Assembly (NCBI RefSeq): GCF_014648895.1
Contig: NZ_BMRZ01000002.1
Span: forward strand, 620,001-684,000
Length of the DNA stretch: 64,000 nucleotides
Direction: 5' to 3'
From: Streptomyces tanashiensis
Lineage (GTDB): Bacteria > Actinomycetota > Actinomycetes > Streptomycetales > Streptomycetaceae
Positions 46,113-54,857 of the stretch are shown here, in pieces. How positions within the stretch are numbered: position 1 is the stretch's first letter; every line of letters starts with the position of its first letter. The position numbers were made by a program, and so were the translations under genes. The notes beneath the pieces are model-generated. The model was not told where the DNA came from. It saw only the letters and a program-made list of their open reading frames with translations, and did not search any database.

Positions 46113-46135
46113 GCCGTGTCCGGCCCTGGGCGGTG
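46091..46135 (+). terminator. 19-bp perfect hairpin overlapping the CBS-BON stop codon
   Basis: The left arm (46091-46109) contains CCGCCCAGGGCCGGACA and pairs with its exact complement ending at 46135, leaving a 7-base loop TAGGCCG that contains the stop codon TAG. The left arm encodes the last residues (TAQGRT) of the protein. Confidence 0.85.
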
Positions 46136-46167
46136 CAGGTCACGGTTCCGTCGCTCATGCTCGAAGT

Positions 46168-47502
46168 ATGTCCCAGGTGACCAGCACCGACCTGTACGAG
46201 GTCACGATGGCGCTCTCGTACCTGCGGGAGGACATGCGGGCCCCGGCCACCTTCAGCCTCTTCGTCCGCGACCTCCCCCCGGGCCGCGGATTCCTCGTCT
46301 CGGCGGGGCTCGAACCGGCCCTCGACTTCCTTTCCCGGTTCCGGGTCGGCCGCTCCGACGTGCTGGAGTTCGCCGAGGCGCTGCGCCGGCCGGTCGAGGA
46401 CCTGAAACCGCTGCACGGCCTGTCGTTCGACGGCCGGGTCCGCGCCGTGCCCGAGGGACGTCTGGTCCTCGCCGGTGAGCCGCTCCTGGAGGTCACCGCG
46501 CCCCTGCCGCAGGCCCAGCTCGTGGAGACCTACCTGCTGTCCCTCGTCTGCCACCAGACGGCGGTCGCCTCCAAAGCGGCGCGGTGTGTGCTGGCCGCCG
46601 CCGGGCGGCCGCTGGTGGACTTCTCCCTCCGCCGGACCCACGGACCGGAGGCCGGCCTGGAGGCGGCGCGCCTCTGCGCCCTGGTCGGGTTCAGCGGCAC
46701 CAGCAACGTCGCCGCCGCGACCCGGTACGGCATTCCCGCATCCGGCACCATGGCGCACTCCTACGTCGAGACGTTCGCCTCGGAGGAGGACGCCTTCCGG
46801 GCCTTCGCGCGCACCCATCCGGGCCCGGTGACCTTCCTGGTCGACACGTACGACACCGACCGCGGGGTCGCGGCGGCCGCGCGGGTCCTCAGCGACCTGA
46901 GGCTCGGCCCGGGGTGCGGAATCCGCCTCGACAGCGGTGACCTGGGCGCGCTCGCCCGGCGCGCCCGTACCGCACTCGACGCGGCGGGGCTGAGAGACGT
47001 GCGGATCATCGCCGGCGGCGGCCTCGACGAGTACGCAGTGGCCGCTCTCGTTCGGGACGGGGTGCCCATCGACGTCTTCGCCGTGGGGACGAAGGTCGGC
47101 ACGGCCGCCGACGCACCGTATCTGGACGCTGTGTACAAGCTGGTCGAGTACGACGGCCGGCCCGTCATGAAGCTCTCGTCGGCGAAGGTGACGACTCCCG
47201 CCCCGAAGCAGGTGTTCCGCGGCCCCGGCCTCGGCGACGTCATCGGCCTGGCGAACGAGGAGCCCCCCGAGGACTCGGAGCCACTGCTGCGGACCGTGAT
47301 GCGCGGCGGGCTCCGCACGGAACCGCCCGACACCCTGGCAGCCGCCCGTGCCCGCTTCGAGGCCGACGTCGCCGTCCTGCCGGAGGCCGCGCGGCGCATC
47401 GAGGGCCCTGTGCCACCGGTACCGCTCGTGTCGACCCGGCTGTCGGCTCTGACGACCGTCGTACGACACCGGATCGAGGCGCGCACGCGAGCCGGACGGT
47501 AG
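46168..47502 (+). CDS. pncB: Nicotinate phosphoribosyltransferase
   Basis: 444 residues starting MSQVTSTDLYEVTMALSYL, the NAPRTase family start. Further family blocks are VDFSLRRTHGPEAGLEAAR, GFSGTSNVAAATRYGIPASGTMAHSYVETF (with the histidine), LVDTYDTDRGV and IRLDSGDLGALA. It makes nicotinate mononucleotide from nicotinate and PRPP for NAD salvage. A version of this gene also sits within the S. coelicolor hypoxia/dormancy cluster, as I recall, which fits the neighbours here. Converges with the flavodoxin gene. Confidence 0.92.
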   Translation: MSQVTSTDLYEVTMALSYLREDMRAPATFSLFVRDLPPGRGFLVSAGLEPALDFLSRFRVGRSDVLEFAEALRRPVEDLKPLHGLSFDGRVRAVPEGRLVLAGEPLLEVTAPLPQAQLVETYLLSLVCHQTAVASKAARCVLAAAGRPLVDFSLRRTHGPEAGLEAARLCALVGFSGTSNVAAATRYGIPASGTMAHSYVETFASEEDAFRAFARTHPGPVTFLVDTYDTDRGVAAAARVLSDLRLGPGCGIRLDSGDLGALARRARTALDAAGLRDVRIIAGGGLDEYAVAALVRDGVPIDVFAVGTKVGTAADAPYLDAVYKLVEYDGRPVMKLSSAKVTTPAPKQVFRGPGLGDVIGLANEEPPEDSEPLLRTVMRGGLRTEPPDTLAAARARFEADVAVLPEAARRIEGPVPPVPLVSTRLSALTTVVRHRIEARTRAGR

Positions 47503-47568
47503 CGCCGGGGACACGCGGCGGAGGCCATGCCCGACGGGGCGACGGGGGTCGGTGGATCCGCCGCACCG

Positions 47569-48072
47569 TCATGGTGTGGCGCTGAGTTCCGTTCCGATGT
47601 GGTGGGCCCATGCCCGGATGCGTTCCGGGTTGCGGAAGTCTCCGCCCTTGCCCCGGCTCGCCATGTGGCGGGCCACCGGGTCCGACGTCTCGGCGGTCAT
47701 GGCGCCCCCGAAGGTCATGTGCTCGCGAGCGCCCAGCTTCTTCATCCGCCGGGCGACCCCTCGTACGGGCGGGATGTCGTGTTCGTCTGCGGAGGTGTCG
47801 ACGGGACCGCTGCTGAAGAGCCACAGCGGCCGGTGTCTGAGCTGTTCGGCGTTGCGCCGGGCACAGCGTCGGGCCTTGCCGGTCCAGTGTCCGGCGTAGA
47901 GGGCTCCGCCGAGGACGACGCCGTCGTAGCCGCTCACGTCGGTGACGGTGTCGGCGGGCAGGACGACAGCGTCGTAGCCGTCGACCCGGAGCGCCTCACC
48001 GATCTCTTCGGCGATGCCGGCGGTCGCGCCGGCCTTGCTGCCGTAGGCCACGAGGACACGCTTGGCGTTCAT
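47569..48072 (-). CDS. Flavodoxin-domain protein
   Basis: 167 residues. The FMN phosphate loop VAYGSKAGATAGIAEEI is followed by VVLGGALYAGHW and WLFSSGPVD, the pattern of flavodoxin/HemG-type proteins with roles in redox stress or protoporphyrinogen oxidation. Its ATG overlaps the Hsp20 stop (ATGA), so the two are translationally coupled. Confidence 0.88.
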   Translation of the reverse strand: MNAKRVLVAYGSKAGATAGIAEEIGEALRVDGYDAVVLPADTVTDVSGYDGVVLGGALYAGHWTGKARRCARRNAEQLRHRPLWLFSSGPVDTSADEHDIPPVRGVARRMKKLGAREHMTFGGAMTAETSDPVARHMASRGKGGDFRNPERIRAWAHHIGTELSATP

Positions 48073-48527
48073 GACGCCGCTCCCTCGGCCGTCTTGCCGG
48101 TCCGCTTCACCGGAATGGTCCGGACGGAGGCGATCCTCTCGTCAGGCATCGGGACGCGAATGGTGAGAATGCCGTCCGCGTACGACGCCTCGACGTCGTC
48201 GGTCGTGATCACGGCCGGGAGGCGCACGGTGCGGCGGAACGATCCGTAGCGGAACTCCGAGTGATCCTTGTCCTCCGTGCTCTCGCTGTGCTCCGCGCTC
48301 ACGGTGATGAGGTCGTCGGCGGCGGTGATGGTGATGTCGTTGTCCGGGTCCATTCCCGGGAGCTCGGCCCGCAGCACGTACACGCCGTCTCCGCTGGTCA
48401 CCTCCACGGGAATGGAGTGGGCGGCCGTCGCGGGTCGCCACCCGGGCAGCCCTGGGAACTCCCTGCTGAACCAGCTGTCGAAGTCGGGGAAGAGGCTGCG
48501 CCTGCGTTCCACCTTGCCTCCGGTCAT
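48069..48527 (-). CDS. Hsp20/alpha-crystallin small heat-shock protein
   Basis: 152 residues. An N-terminal arm (SLFPDFDSWFSREFPGLP) precedes an alpha-crystallin domain (about 45-140) with YVLRAELPGMDPDNDITITAADDLITVSAEH, EFRYGSFRRTVRLP and DGILTIRVP. The family are ATP-independent holdases. It heads a two-gene minus-strand operon and is divergent from a universal stress protein gene. Confidence 0.93.
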   Translation of the reverse strand: MTGGKVERRRSLFPDFDSWFSREFPGLPGWRPATAAHSIPVEVTSGDGVYVLRAELPGMDPDNDITITAADDLITVSAEHSESTEDKDHSEFRYGSFRRTVRLPAVITTDDVEASYADGILTIRVPMPDERIASVRTIPVKRTGKTAEGAAS

Positions 48528-48949
48528 GGTGCTGCTCCTCGAGTACGGGGCCCAGGCGGGTCGCCGTGGGCCCGAGCCGGTACGGACAGGCGGCGGATCG
48601 GGTTACGGATCCCGGTCCGGCTCCGTGACCCACTCTTCCTCGTGGAAGGTCGCGTGGAGCAGTGTCCGAGGGGGCTGTGCGGCGGGGCCGAACGGGGCGC
48701 TTCCAGAGGGGCCGACCAGACCCCGGCACCGTGACGCCGGTGCCGGCCCGCGGGGACGGCGGGGCTGATCCGGATACGCTTCCTGGCGCTCACGCCGACA
48801 CTGCGGAGTCTCCGCGTGATGGGCCGTTCGGTCCCCGTCGCGACCTGCCCGGCCCTGCTGTCTGGAGCATCGGGGCATCAACCTGATGATCTGGACGTCC
48901 TCGTCGGTCCGGACTCCGGACGAAGCGGACTCGTGTGAGGAGGGGCGTG
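48528..48949. promoter_or_regulatory. Divergent promoter region of hsp20 and universal stress genes
   Basis: 420 bases with no supported gene between two stress-protein genes read in opposite directions. It contains the GGGCCGTTCGGTCC palindrome at 48821-48834; no HAIR or CIRCE element was recognised. Confidence 0.5.
48821..48834. promoter_or_regulatory. DevR/OsdR-like palindrome before the first universal stress gene
   Basis: GGGCCGTTCGGTCC differs from the perfect palindrome at 51102-51115 by one base. It is 115 bases upstream of the universal stress protein start and also in the shared Hsp20 promoter region. Confidence 0.45.
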
Positions 48950-49813
48950 ATGCCGGCACAGGTCACCGTCGGTGTGGACGGCTCGCAGGAAAGCCTCGCC
49001 GCAGCCGCATGGGCGGCAGGTGAAGCGGTACTGCGCGAAGTGCCCCTCCGGCTGGTGTACGTGGAGGAGTGGCCGAACACCCCGGAGCTGCCGCTTCCGT
49101 ACGCCCGCACCCTCGACGAGCGAGTCGAGAGACTGCTGCGGGACCAGGCGGACCGCGCACGAAAGGACCATCCCGACCTCGAGGTGGTCATCGAACGCGC
49201 ACGCGGCCTGGCGACCGAGGAACTGACGGCCGCCGCGAACGAAGCCGATCTGACGGTGCTCGGTTCGCGTGGGCTCGGGGGCGTCCTCGGCTTCGTGGTC
49301 GGCTCGGTGTCACTCGCCGTCGCCGGCTCGGCACGACAGCCGGTCGTCCTCGTGCGTGCGGAGGACGACCGAGTGGTTCCCGACGGCGGGATCGTGGTCG
49401 GTGTCGACATCTACCACCCGTGCGAAGCCCTGCTCGCGTTCTCGTTCAACGAAGCCGCCCGCCGGGGCCTGCCCCTGCGGTTCGTGCACAGCTGGACCCT
49501 TCTCGCCTCGTACGGCTACGCAGCTGTCGTGGACTCGGCGACCGACGAGGAGGAGGAACTGGGCAGCCGCCTTGTCGGGGGTCTCGAAGACCTGCTGGAA
49601 CCGTGGCAGAAGACGTACCCGGGCGTGGACGTGACGGCCGGGGCGGTGCTGGGCTCGGCCGCGTACCAATTGGTCGAGGCGTCACGGACCGCGCAGCTCG
49701 TCGCCGTGGGACGCCGGTCCCGGAAGGTTCCCCTCGGCCCGCACCTCGGCCATGTCGCCCACGCGGTCATCCACCACAGCCCCGCGCCGGTCGCCGTCGT
49801 CCCCCTGGTGTGA
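48950..49813 (+). CDS. Universal stress protein (tandem UspA)
   Basis: 287 residues from the ATG at 48950 (GAGGAGGGG upstream). Two UspA domains: the first starts VTVGVDGSQESLAAAAWA and ends LGSRGLGGVLGFVVGSVSLAVA, the second starts IVVGVDIYHPCEALLAFSF and ends AVGRRSRKVPLGPHLGHVAHAVIHHSPAPVAVVP with the ATP-loop pattern. Similar tandem proteins belong to the DevR regulon of mycobacteria and Streptomyces. A paralogue follows 244 bases downstream. Confidence 0.92.
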   Translation: MPAQVTVGVDGSQESLAAAAWAAGEAVLREVPLRLVYVEEWPNTPELPLPYARTLDERVERLLRDQADRARKDHPDLEVVIERARGLATEELTAAANEADLTVLGSRGLGGVLGFVVGSVSLAVAGSARQPVVLVRAEDDRVVPDGGIVVGVDIYHPCEALLAFSFNEAARRGLPLRFVHSWTLLASYGYAAVVDSATDEEEELGSRLVGGLEDLLEPWQKTYPGVDVTAGAVLGSAAYQLVEASRTAQLVAVGRRSRKVPLGPHLGHVAHAVIHHSPAPVAVVPLV

Positions 49814-50057
49814 GCGGCCCCCTGGTGTGAGCGGACGGCGGTGACGGACAAGGTCGCACAGCTCACCCTGGACGGCGGCCACTGAACTCGGGGGCGTCCC
49901 CGGTCGTCTCCTGCACCCGGGTCGGTCAGCCCATCGACCGGGTCCGGGCGGCCCTGGGCGATCCTTGCGACCGGAGAGAGGCTGGAGACGACCCACCCGT
50001 GTCCCCCGGTCGGGGCGGCCACGGCTGGAACGGTCCGGAACGAGGAGGTGGACGATC

Positions 50058-50915
50058 ATGACACGGAGCATCGTGGTCGGCCTGGACGGCACGGAGCAGG
50101 CCGAAGCCGCCGCGGAATGGGCGGCGGAGGAGGCGCTGCTGCGCGGCACCGGAGTGCATCTGGTGCACGCGAAGGAACCGGTGTTCGGGGCCGTTCTGGC
50201 GTTGGTGGCCCGGGAGTCCGAGGAGGCATGGGCCGAGGAGATGGTGGCGCGCGTCGCCGCCGGCCTGTGCGAGCGCCATCCCGGACTGTCGGTGACCACT
50301 CGGATGCTGCCCGTGGGTCCCGTGCCGGGACTGGTCGCGGCGGCTCAGGAGAGCGATCTTCTGGTCCTCGGCTCACGTGCGCTCGGCAGCGTGGCCGGTT
50401 ACCTGGTCGGCTCGGTCGGCCTGACGGTCGCCGGTACCGTCGAGCGGCCCGTCGTGCTGGTGCGGGCCGGCGGTGGGGCGACCGCGCCCCAGGGCCCCGT
50501 CCTGGTCGGCACCGATGTGCGGCAGCCCGTGGACTCCGTGCTGGGCTTCGCCTTCGAGGAAGCCGCGCGACGGCACTCCCGGCTCCACGTCGTGTACGTG
50601 GAGCAACTCCCGCTCTTCGCGGGACTGGGACCCGCCATGGTCCCGGACATCCGCGCTGCCGTGGCTCCGGAGATCAAGCGCTCGCTCGATGAACTGCTGG
50701 AACCCTGGCAGGCGAAGTACCCGGACATCGAGACCACCGCGAGTGTGGCGGTCGGATCGGCCGGACCAGAACTGGTGGTGACCGCGCGGGAGGCCTCCCT
50801 CGTGGTGGTGGGCCGGCGTACCCGCCGCTCGACGCTCGGCGCGCACATCGGCAGCGTGGCCCACGCCGTCCTGCACCACAGCCCGGCGCCCGTGGCACTC
50901 GTTCCCCACGACTGA
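50058..50915 (+). CDS. Universal stress protein (tandem UspA), second copy
   Basis: 285 residues from the ATG at 50058 (CGAGGAGGTGG upstream). Same two-domain plan as its upstream neighbour: SIVVGLDGTEQAEAAAEWA, LGSRALGSVAGYLVGSVGLTVAG, then VLVGTDVRQPVDSVLGFAFEEAARR and VVGRRTRRSTLGAHIGSVAHAVLHHSPAPVALVP. The two look like a local duplication that has diverged. The 244-base gap before it holds nothing I can identify. Confidence 0.92.
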   Translation: MTRSIVVGLDGTEQAEAAAEWAAEEALLRGTGVHLVHAKEPVFGAVLALVARESEEAWAEEMVARVAAGLCERHPGLSVTTRMLPVGPVPGLVAAAQESDLLVLGSRALGSVAGYLVGSVGLTVAGTVERPVVLVRAGGGATAPQGPVLVGTDVRQPVDSVLGFAFEEAARRHSRLHVVYVEQLPLFAGLGPAMVPDIRAAVAPEIKRSLDELLEPWQAKYPDIETTASVAVGSAGPELVVTAREASLVVVGRRTRRSTLGAHIGSVAHAVLHHSPAPVALVPHD

Positions 50916-51101
50916 TCTATGCCGGTCAGCTCTCCGCCGCGCCGGGTCATGCTCCCGGAGTCGTCACGAGCCCATGGGCGCCCGGTGACGAGCACCACCG
51001 GATGGTCCAGGTCTCCTTCCGCATGGCCGTCGGCCTGGCACCGGGTCCGAGGGCCGTGGCGGCGAGACCGCTCATGCAGACTCCCCGGTGACCCGGGGAT
51101 T

Positions 51102-51115
51102 GGGCCGTTCGGCCC
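51102..51115. promoter_or_regulatory. Perfect DevR/OsdR-like palindrome before the ABC transporter
   Basis: GGGCCG-TT-CGGCCC, perfect 6-bp arms, flanked by T on the left and G on the right, 50 bases upstream of the ABC ATPase start. It fits GGGnCnTTnGnCCC at every defined position. Position relative to the start allows overlap with the promoter. Confidence 0.5.
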
Positions 51116-51165
51116 GCTTTCCGGCCCTGGGTGGCCGTAGCCGACGAATCCTTCCGGAGGCTGGC

Positions 51166-51912
51166 ATGGAAGACATGAACGCCGACCGCGCGCTCCTCGT
51201 CGCCACCGGGGTACGCAAGATCTACCGGACGGGATCCGTCGAGGTCACCGCCCTGCTCGACCTGGATCTCCTCGTGCACCACGGAGAGATGGTGGCGGTC
51301 ATGGGACCGTCCGGTTCCGGAAAGACCACTCTGCTCAACTGTCTGTCGGGCCTCGACGACATCGACGGCGGCCGGGTGGAGGTCGACGGCCACGATCTGT
51401 TCGCGATGTCGGACGCGGCGCGCACGGAACATCGGGCGCACACCATGGGCTTCGTCTTCCAGGCGTTCAACCTCATCCCGGTCTTCTCCGCGGTGGAGAA
51501 CGTCGAGCTGCCCCTGTTGCTCGTGGGCACCCGGCCACGAGAAGCGCGTGGCCGGGCATTGGACATGCTCGACCGGGTGGGCCTCGGCCACCGGGTCGAG
51601 CACCGGCCGAGCGAGATGTCCGGCGGTGAACAGCAGCGGGTGACCATCGCCCGCGCCCTGGCCGGACGCCCGGCCATCGTGTGGGCGGACGAACCCACCG
51701 GCAACCTCGACAGCGCGATGGCCGAGCAGGTCATGGACCTGCTGTGCGCGCTCAACCGGGACGAGGGCCAGACGATCGTCCTGGTCACCCATGACAGCGC
51801 CATCGGCGCCCGCGTCCCCCGACTGATCCGGATGCGCGACGGGCAGCTGGTCGACGACGTCCGCCAGGCCGTCACCGCCCCGGCCGCGATCCGCGACATC
51901 CCCACGGGCTGA
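51166..51912 (+). CDS. ABC transporter ATP-binding protein (MacB/LolD-like)
   Basis: 248 residues from the ATG at 51166 with CCGGAGG upstream. Walker A GPSGSGKTT, Q-loop FVFQAFNLIP, signature MSGGEQQRVTIARAL, Walker B IVWADEPTGNLDS and the H-loop VLVTHDS are complete. FQAFNLIPVFSAVENVELPL is typical of the MacB/LolD class. It is 2 bases from its FtsX-type permease gene. Confidence 0.95.
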   Translation: MEDMNADRALLVATGVRKIYRTGSVEVTALLDLDLLVHHGEMVAVMGPSGSGKTTLLNCLSGLDDIDGGRVEVDGHDLFAMSDAARTEHRAHTMGFVFQAFNLIPVFSAVENVELPLLLVGTRPREARGRALDMLDRVGLGHRVEHRPSEMSGGEQQRVTIARALAGRPAIVWADEPTGNLDSAMAEQVMDLLCALNRDEGQTIVLVTHDSAIGARVPRLIRMRDGQLVDDVRQAVTAPAAIRDIPTG

Positions 51913-51914
51913 CC

Positions 51915-54851
51915 ATGTACCCGAACCTCCTCGTCCCGCTGCTGACCGCCCTCGCGCTCGCCCTCGCGGCCCTGGTGCTGGTGGCCGTCCGGCAGCCGGT
52001 GTCACGGCGGCTGGCCTTCCGGCAGGTCGCCCGCCGGCGCACCGAGGCAGCACTGGTGATCGGCGGTTCGATGCTCGGAACGGCCATCGTCATCGGGGCC
52101 CTGGTCGTCGGCGACACACTGAACTTCTCCGTACGGCAGGAGGCCTACCGGACGCTGGGACCGGTGGACGAGCGCGTCGTCGCTCCCCCCGGGCCGACCG
52201 GGCAGGCCGTCACCGAGCGGCTGGCAGCCCTGGCGGGCGACCCCGACGTCGACGGCGTCCTGAACGCCCGGGCCACCCAGGCATCGGCCGTCAACACCAC
52301 CGACGGCCGCACGGCCGCCGAGCCACGCGTCCTGGCCTGGCAGATGGACTTCGACAAGGCGGCGCGCTTCGGCGCACCCGGTGGCGACTCCGGTCTCGGC
52401 GGACCGAACCCGAAGCCCGGCCAGGTCGTGGTCAACGAGCCGCTGGCCCGGTCCCTGAGCGTGGGAGCCGGTGATCCCATCACGGTGTACCTGTTCGGGA
52501 CACCGCAGGCGTACCGGGTCGAGCGCGTGGTCCCGGAACAGGGCCTTGCCGGTGTGGGCCTGGGCGGCCGGCTGAACCGCGACGTCTTCCTGTCACCGGG
52601 GACCCTGGACTCCGCCGCCCGGGCCGCCGGAGCGGAGCCGCGCTCGGTCACCTTCGTGTCCAATCGAGGCGGCGTCGAAGGCGGCGAAGCCCTGACCGAC
52701 CGCGTGACCACCGACATCCGGCAGGCACTGGGCCCGCTCGCCGGTCAGACAGCGATCGACACGCCGAAGCACACGGTCCTGCGGGACGCCGAACAGGCCG
52801 GGGACTCCCTCGGCGCCCTCTTCCTCATGATCGGCAGCTTCAGCATCATCGCGGGCGCCCTGCTCCTGGTGAACATCTTCGTGATGCTCGGCGAGGAGCG
52901 GAAGTCCCAGATGGGCATGGTGCGGGCGGTGGGGATGAAGCGCTCACGCCTCGTCGGGTCCTTCACCCTCGAAGGCGCCACGTACGCGTTGCTGTCCGCG
53001 CTGCCGGGGGTGGCGCTCGGGGTCGCCGTCGGCTGGGGCGTCGCCGTGGTGGCGGCGCAGATCTTCCAGGGCTGGTCGGTCGGCGGAAGCAGCCTCCGCA
53101 TCGCCTTCGCCATCACCCCCACCAGCGTCCTCAACGGACTGGCCATGGGCCTGCTCATCGCCTTCGCCGCCATCCTCGCGACCAGCGTGCGCATCAGCAG
53201 GTTCAACATCATCGCCGCGATCCGCGACCTCCCGACGACGCCGGGGCGGGGGCCGCGCCGCCGTCTGCTCGCGGTCTCCACCACTCTGGCGGTCCTCTGC
53301 GCGTTCGTGTCCGTGCCGGCCGTGGCACGCAGCCAACCGGACGCGACGTACCTCATGCCGGCGCTCGCCCTCGCCTTCGCCGCTCCGGCGCTGCTGCGAG
53401 TCCTCCCCCGTCACACCGTCACCACCCTGGTCGCGGGGGCGGTCCTCGCCTGGACGCTCCTGGCACCCGTCATACGTCCCCGGATCTTCGACACGCCGTC
53501 GATGTCCGTGTACGTCATCCAAGGCGCCCTGGCCGCCTTCTCCGCCGTGGTGCTCGTCAGCGACAACCAGAAGACGCTGCTCCGCCCCGTACGGGGGCTC
53601 CTCCAGCGCCCGACGGAGGGCGGCCTGGCGGCGCGGCTCGGCGTCGCGTACCCGCTGGCCAAGCGGTTCAGGACCGGCGCGACGCTGGTGATGTACACCC
53701 TGATCGTGTTCGTCCTCGTCCTCCTGACGGAGATCTCGGGCATCCTCCGCGCCGGAGTCGACGGAGTCGTCGCCGACGCCACCGCCGGATACTCCCTGCG
53801 GCTGGACTACAACCCTCAGGTCGCCGGCGACCGGCTCGTCGCCGATCTCCGCGGCGGCCCGTCGGCCGCCGGGATCGCCGCCGTGACACCGCTGCTCAAC
53901 GCCACAGGCCGGGCCACCGACCCGGGGCACCGCAGCCCTCGACCGCTGGACACCGCCGTCGTCGGTGTCCCCGACGGAGCGATCACCGGCATCACGTTCC
54001 GGGAGCGGCTGCCCGGGCTGAACAACGACGCCGCCGTGTGGCAGGCCCTCGCCTCCGACCCCCGCTACGTCGTGCTCGACGCCTTCTTCGGCAGTACGGG
54101 CGGCCCGGCCGGCGACTACTACGACCCCGGGGACACCCTCTCCCTGACGGATCCGCGGACGGGACGCAGCGAGCAGAAGGTCATCGCCGGTGTGCTGAGC
54201 AACGGGCTGGTCTTCTACCCGGGCACCGGCGCCAGTTCGACCACCTACCCCGTCGTGCTGGGCGAGCGGGCGACGCGCGAGCTCTTCGGCGCCCAGGCAC
54301 AGAACGCCTCCGCGCTGGTGCGCACCAGCCCCGGAACCTCCCCCGACGCCCTGGCGACCCGGCTGCAGGGCGAGCAGCTCTCGGCCAGCCTGGTCGCCAC
54401 CCCCATCGAGTCGGACATCCGCCAACAGTTCGACTCCAGCACCGCCTTCTTCCGTCTCATGCAGGGCTTCCTCGCCCTGGGGCTCGGCGTGGGAATCACC
54501 GGCCTCGGCGTCGTCATGGTCCGAGCCGTACGCGAACGCCGCCGCACCATCGGCATCCTGCGGGCCCTCGGCTTCCGGGCACGGACCGTCCAACGGTCCT
54601 TCCTGTGGGAGAGCTCCTTCATCGCCGTGGAGGGAATCGTCCTCGGATCGCTGCTGGGCGTGCTCACCACCTGGCTCATGTACGCCAACAGTGCCGCGTT
54701 CGAGGGCCTCGAAGGAGGTTTCCCGGTCGAATGGACCAGCATCGTCGGCCTGGCCGCAGCCACCTTCGCCGCGTCGCTCCTGGCCACGATCGGACCGGCG
54801 CGCCGCGCGGCCGCCATCCGCCCCGCGCTCGCGGTCCGCGTCACCGAATGA
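51915..54851 (+). CDS. FtsX-family ABC transporter permease
   Basis: 978 residues. An N-terminal helix precedes a MacB-like extracytoplasmic domain (about 65-285), then an FtsX core with three helices (LFLMIGSFSIIAGALLLVNIFVML; EERKSQMGMVRAVGMKRSRL). A central set of helices, a second extracytoplasmic domain and a second FtsX core (GFLALGLGVGITGLGVVMVRAVRERRRTIGILRALGFRARTVQ) follow. A single chain with two FtsX units can act with an ATPase dimer. Such systems move lipids or peptides or transmit signals across the membrane. Ends 6 bases from the convergent SulP gene. Confidence 0.92.
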   Translation: MYPNLLVPLLTALALALAALVLVAVRQPVSRRLAFRQVARRRTEAALVIGGSMLGTAIVIGALVVGDTLNFSVRQEAYRTLGPVDERVVAPPGPTGQAVTERLAALAGDPDVDGVLNARATQASAVNTTDGRTAAEPRVLAWQMDFDKAARFGAPGGDSGLGGPNPKPGQVVVNEPLARSLSVGAGDPITVYLFGTPQAYRVERVVPEQGLAGVGLGGRLNRDVFLSPGTLDSAARAAGAEPRSVTFVSNRGGVEGGEALTDRVTTDIRQALGPLAGQTAIDTPKHTVLRDAEQAGDSLGALFLMIGSFSIIAGALLLVNIFVMLGEERKSQMGMVRAVGMKRSRLVGSFTLEGATYALLSALPGVALGVAVGWGVAVVAAQIFQGWSVGGSSLRIAFAITPTSVLNGLAMGLLIAFAAILATSVRISRFNIIAAIRDLPTTPGRGPRRRLLAVSTTLAVLCAFVSVPAVARSQPDATYLMPALALAFAAPALLRVLPRHTVTTLVAGAVLAWTLLAPVIRPRIFDTPSMSVYVIQGALAAFSAVVLVSDNQKTLLRPVRGLLQRPTEGGLAARLGVAYPLAKRFRTGATLVMYTLIVFVLVLLTEISGILRAGVDGVVADATAGYSLRLDYNPQVAGDRLVADLRGGPSAAGIAAVTPLLNATGRATDPGHRSPRPLDTAVVGVPDGAITGITFRERLPGLNNDAAVWQALASDPRYVVLDAFFGSTGGPAGDYYDPGDTLSLTDPRTGRSEQKVIAGVLSNGLVFYPGTGASSTTYPVVLGERATRELFGAQAQNASALVRTSPGTSPDALATRLQGEQLSASLVATPIESDIRQQFDSSTAFFRLMQGFLALGLGVGITGLGVVMVRAVRERRRTIGILRALGFRARTVQRSFLWESSFIAVEGIVLGSLLGVLTTWLMYANSAAFEGLEGGFPVEWTSIVGLAAATFAASLLATIGPARRAAAIRPALAVRVTE

Positions 54852-54857
54852 CGGGTC

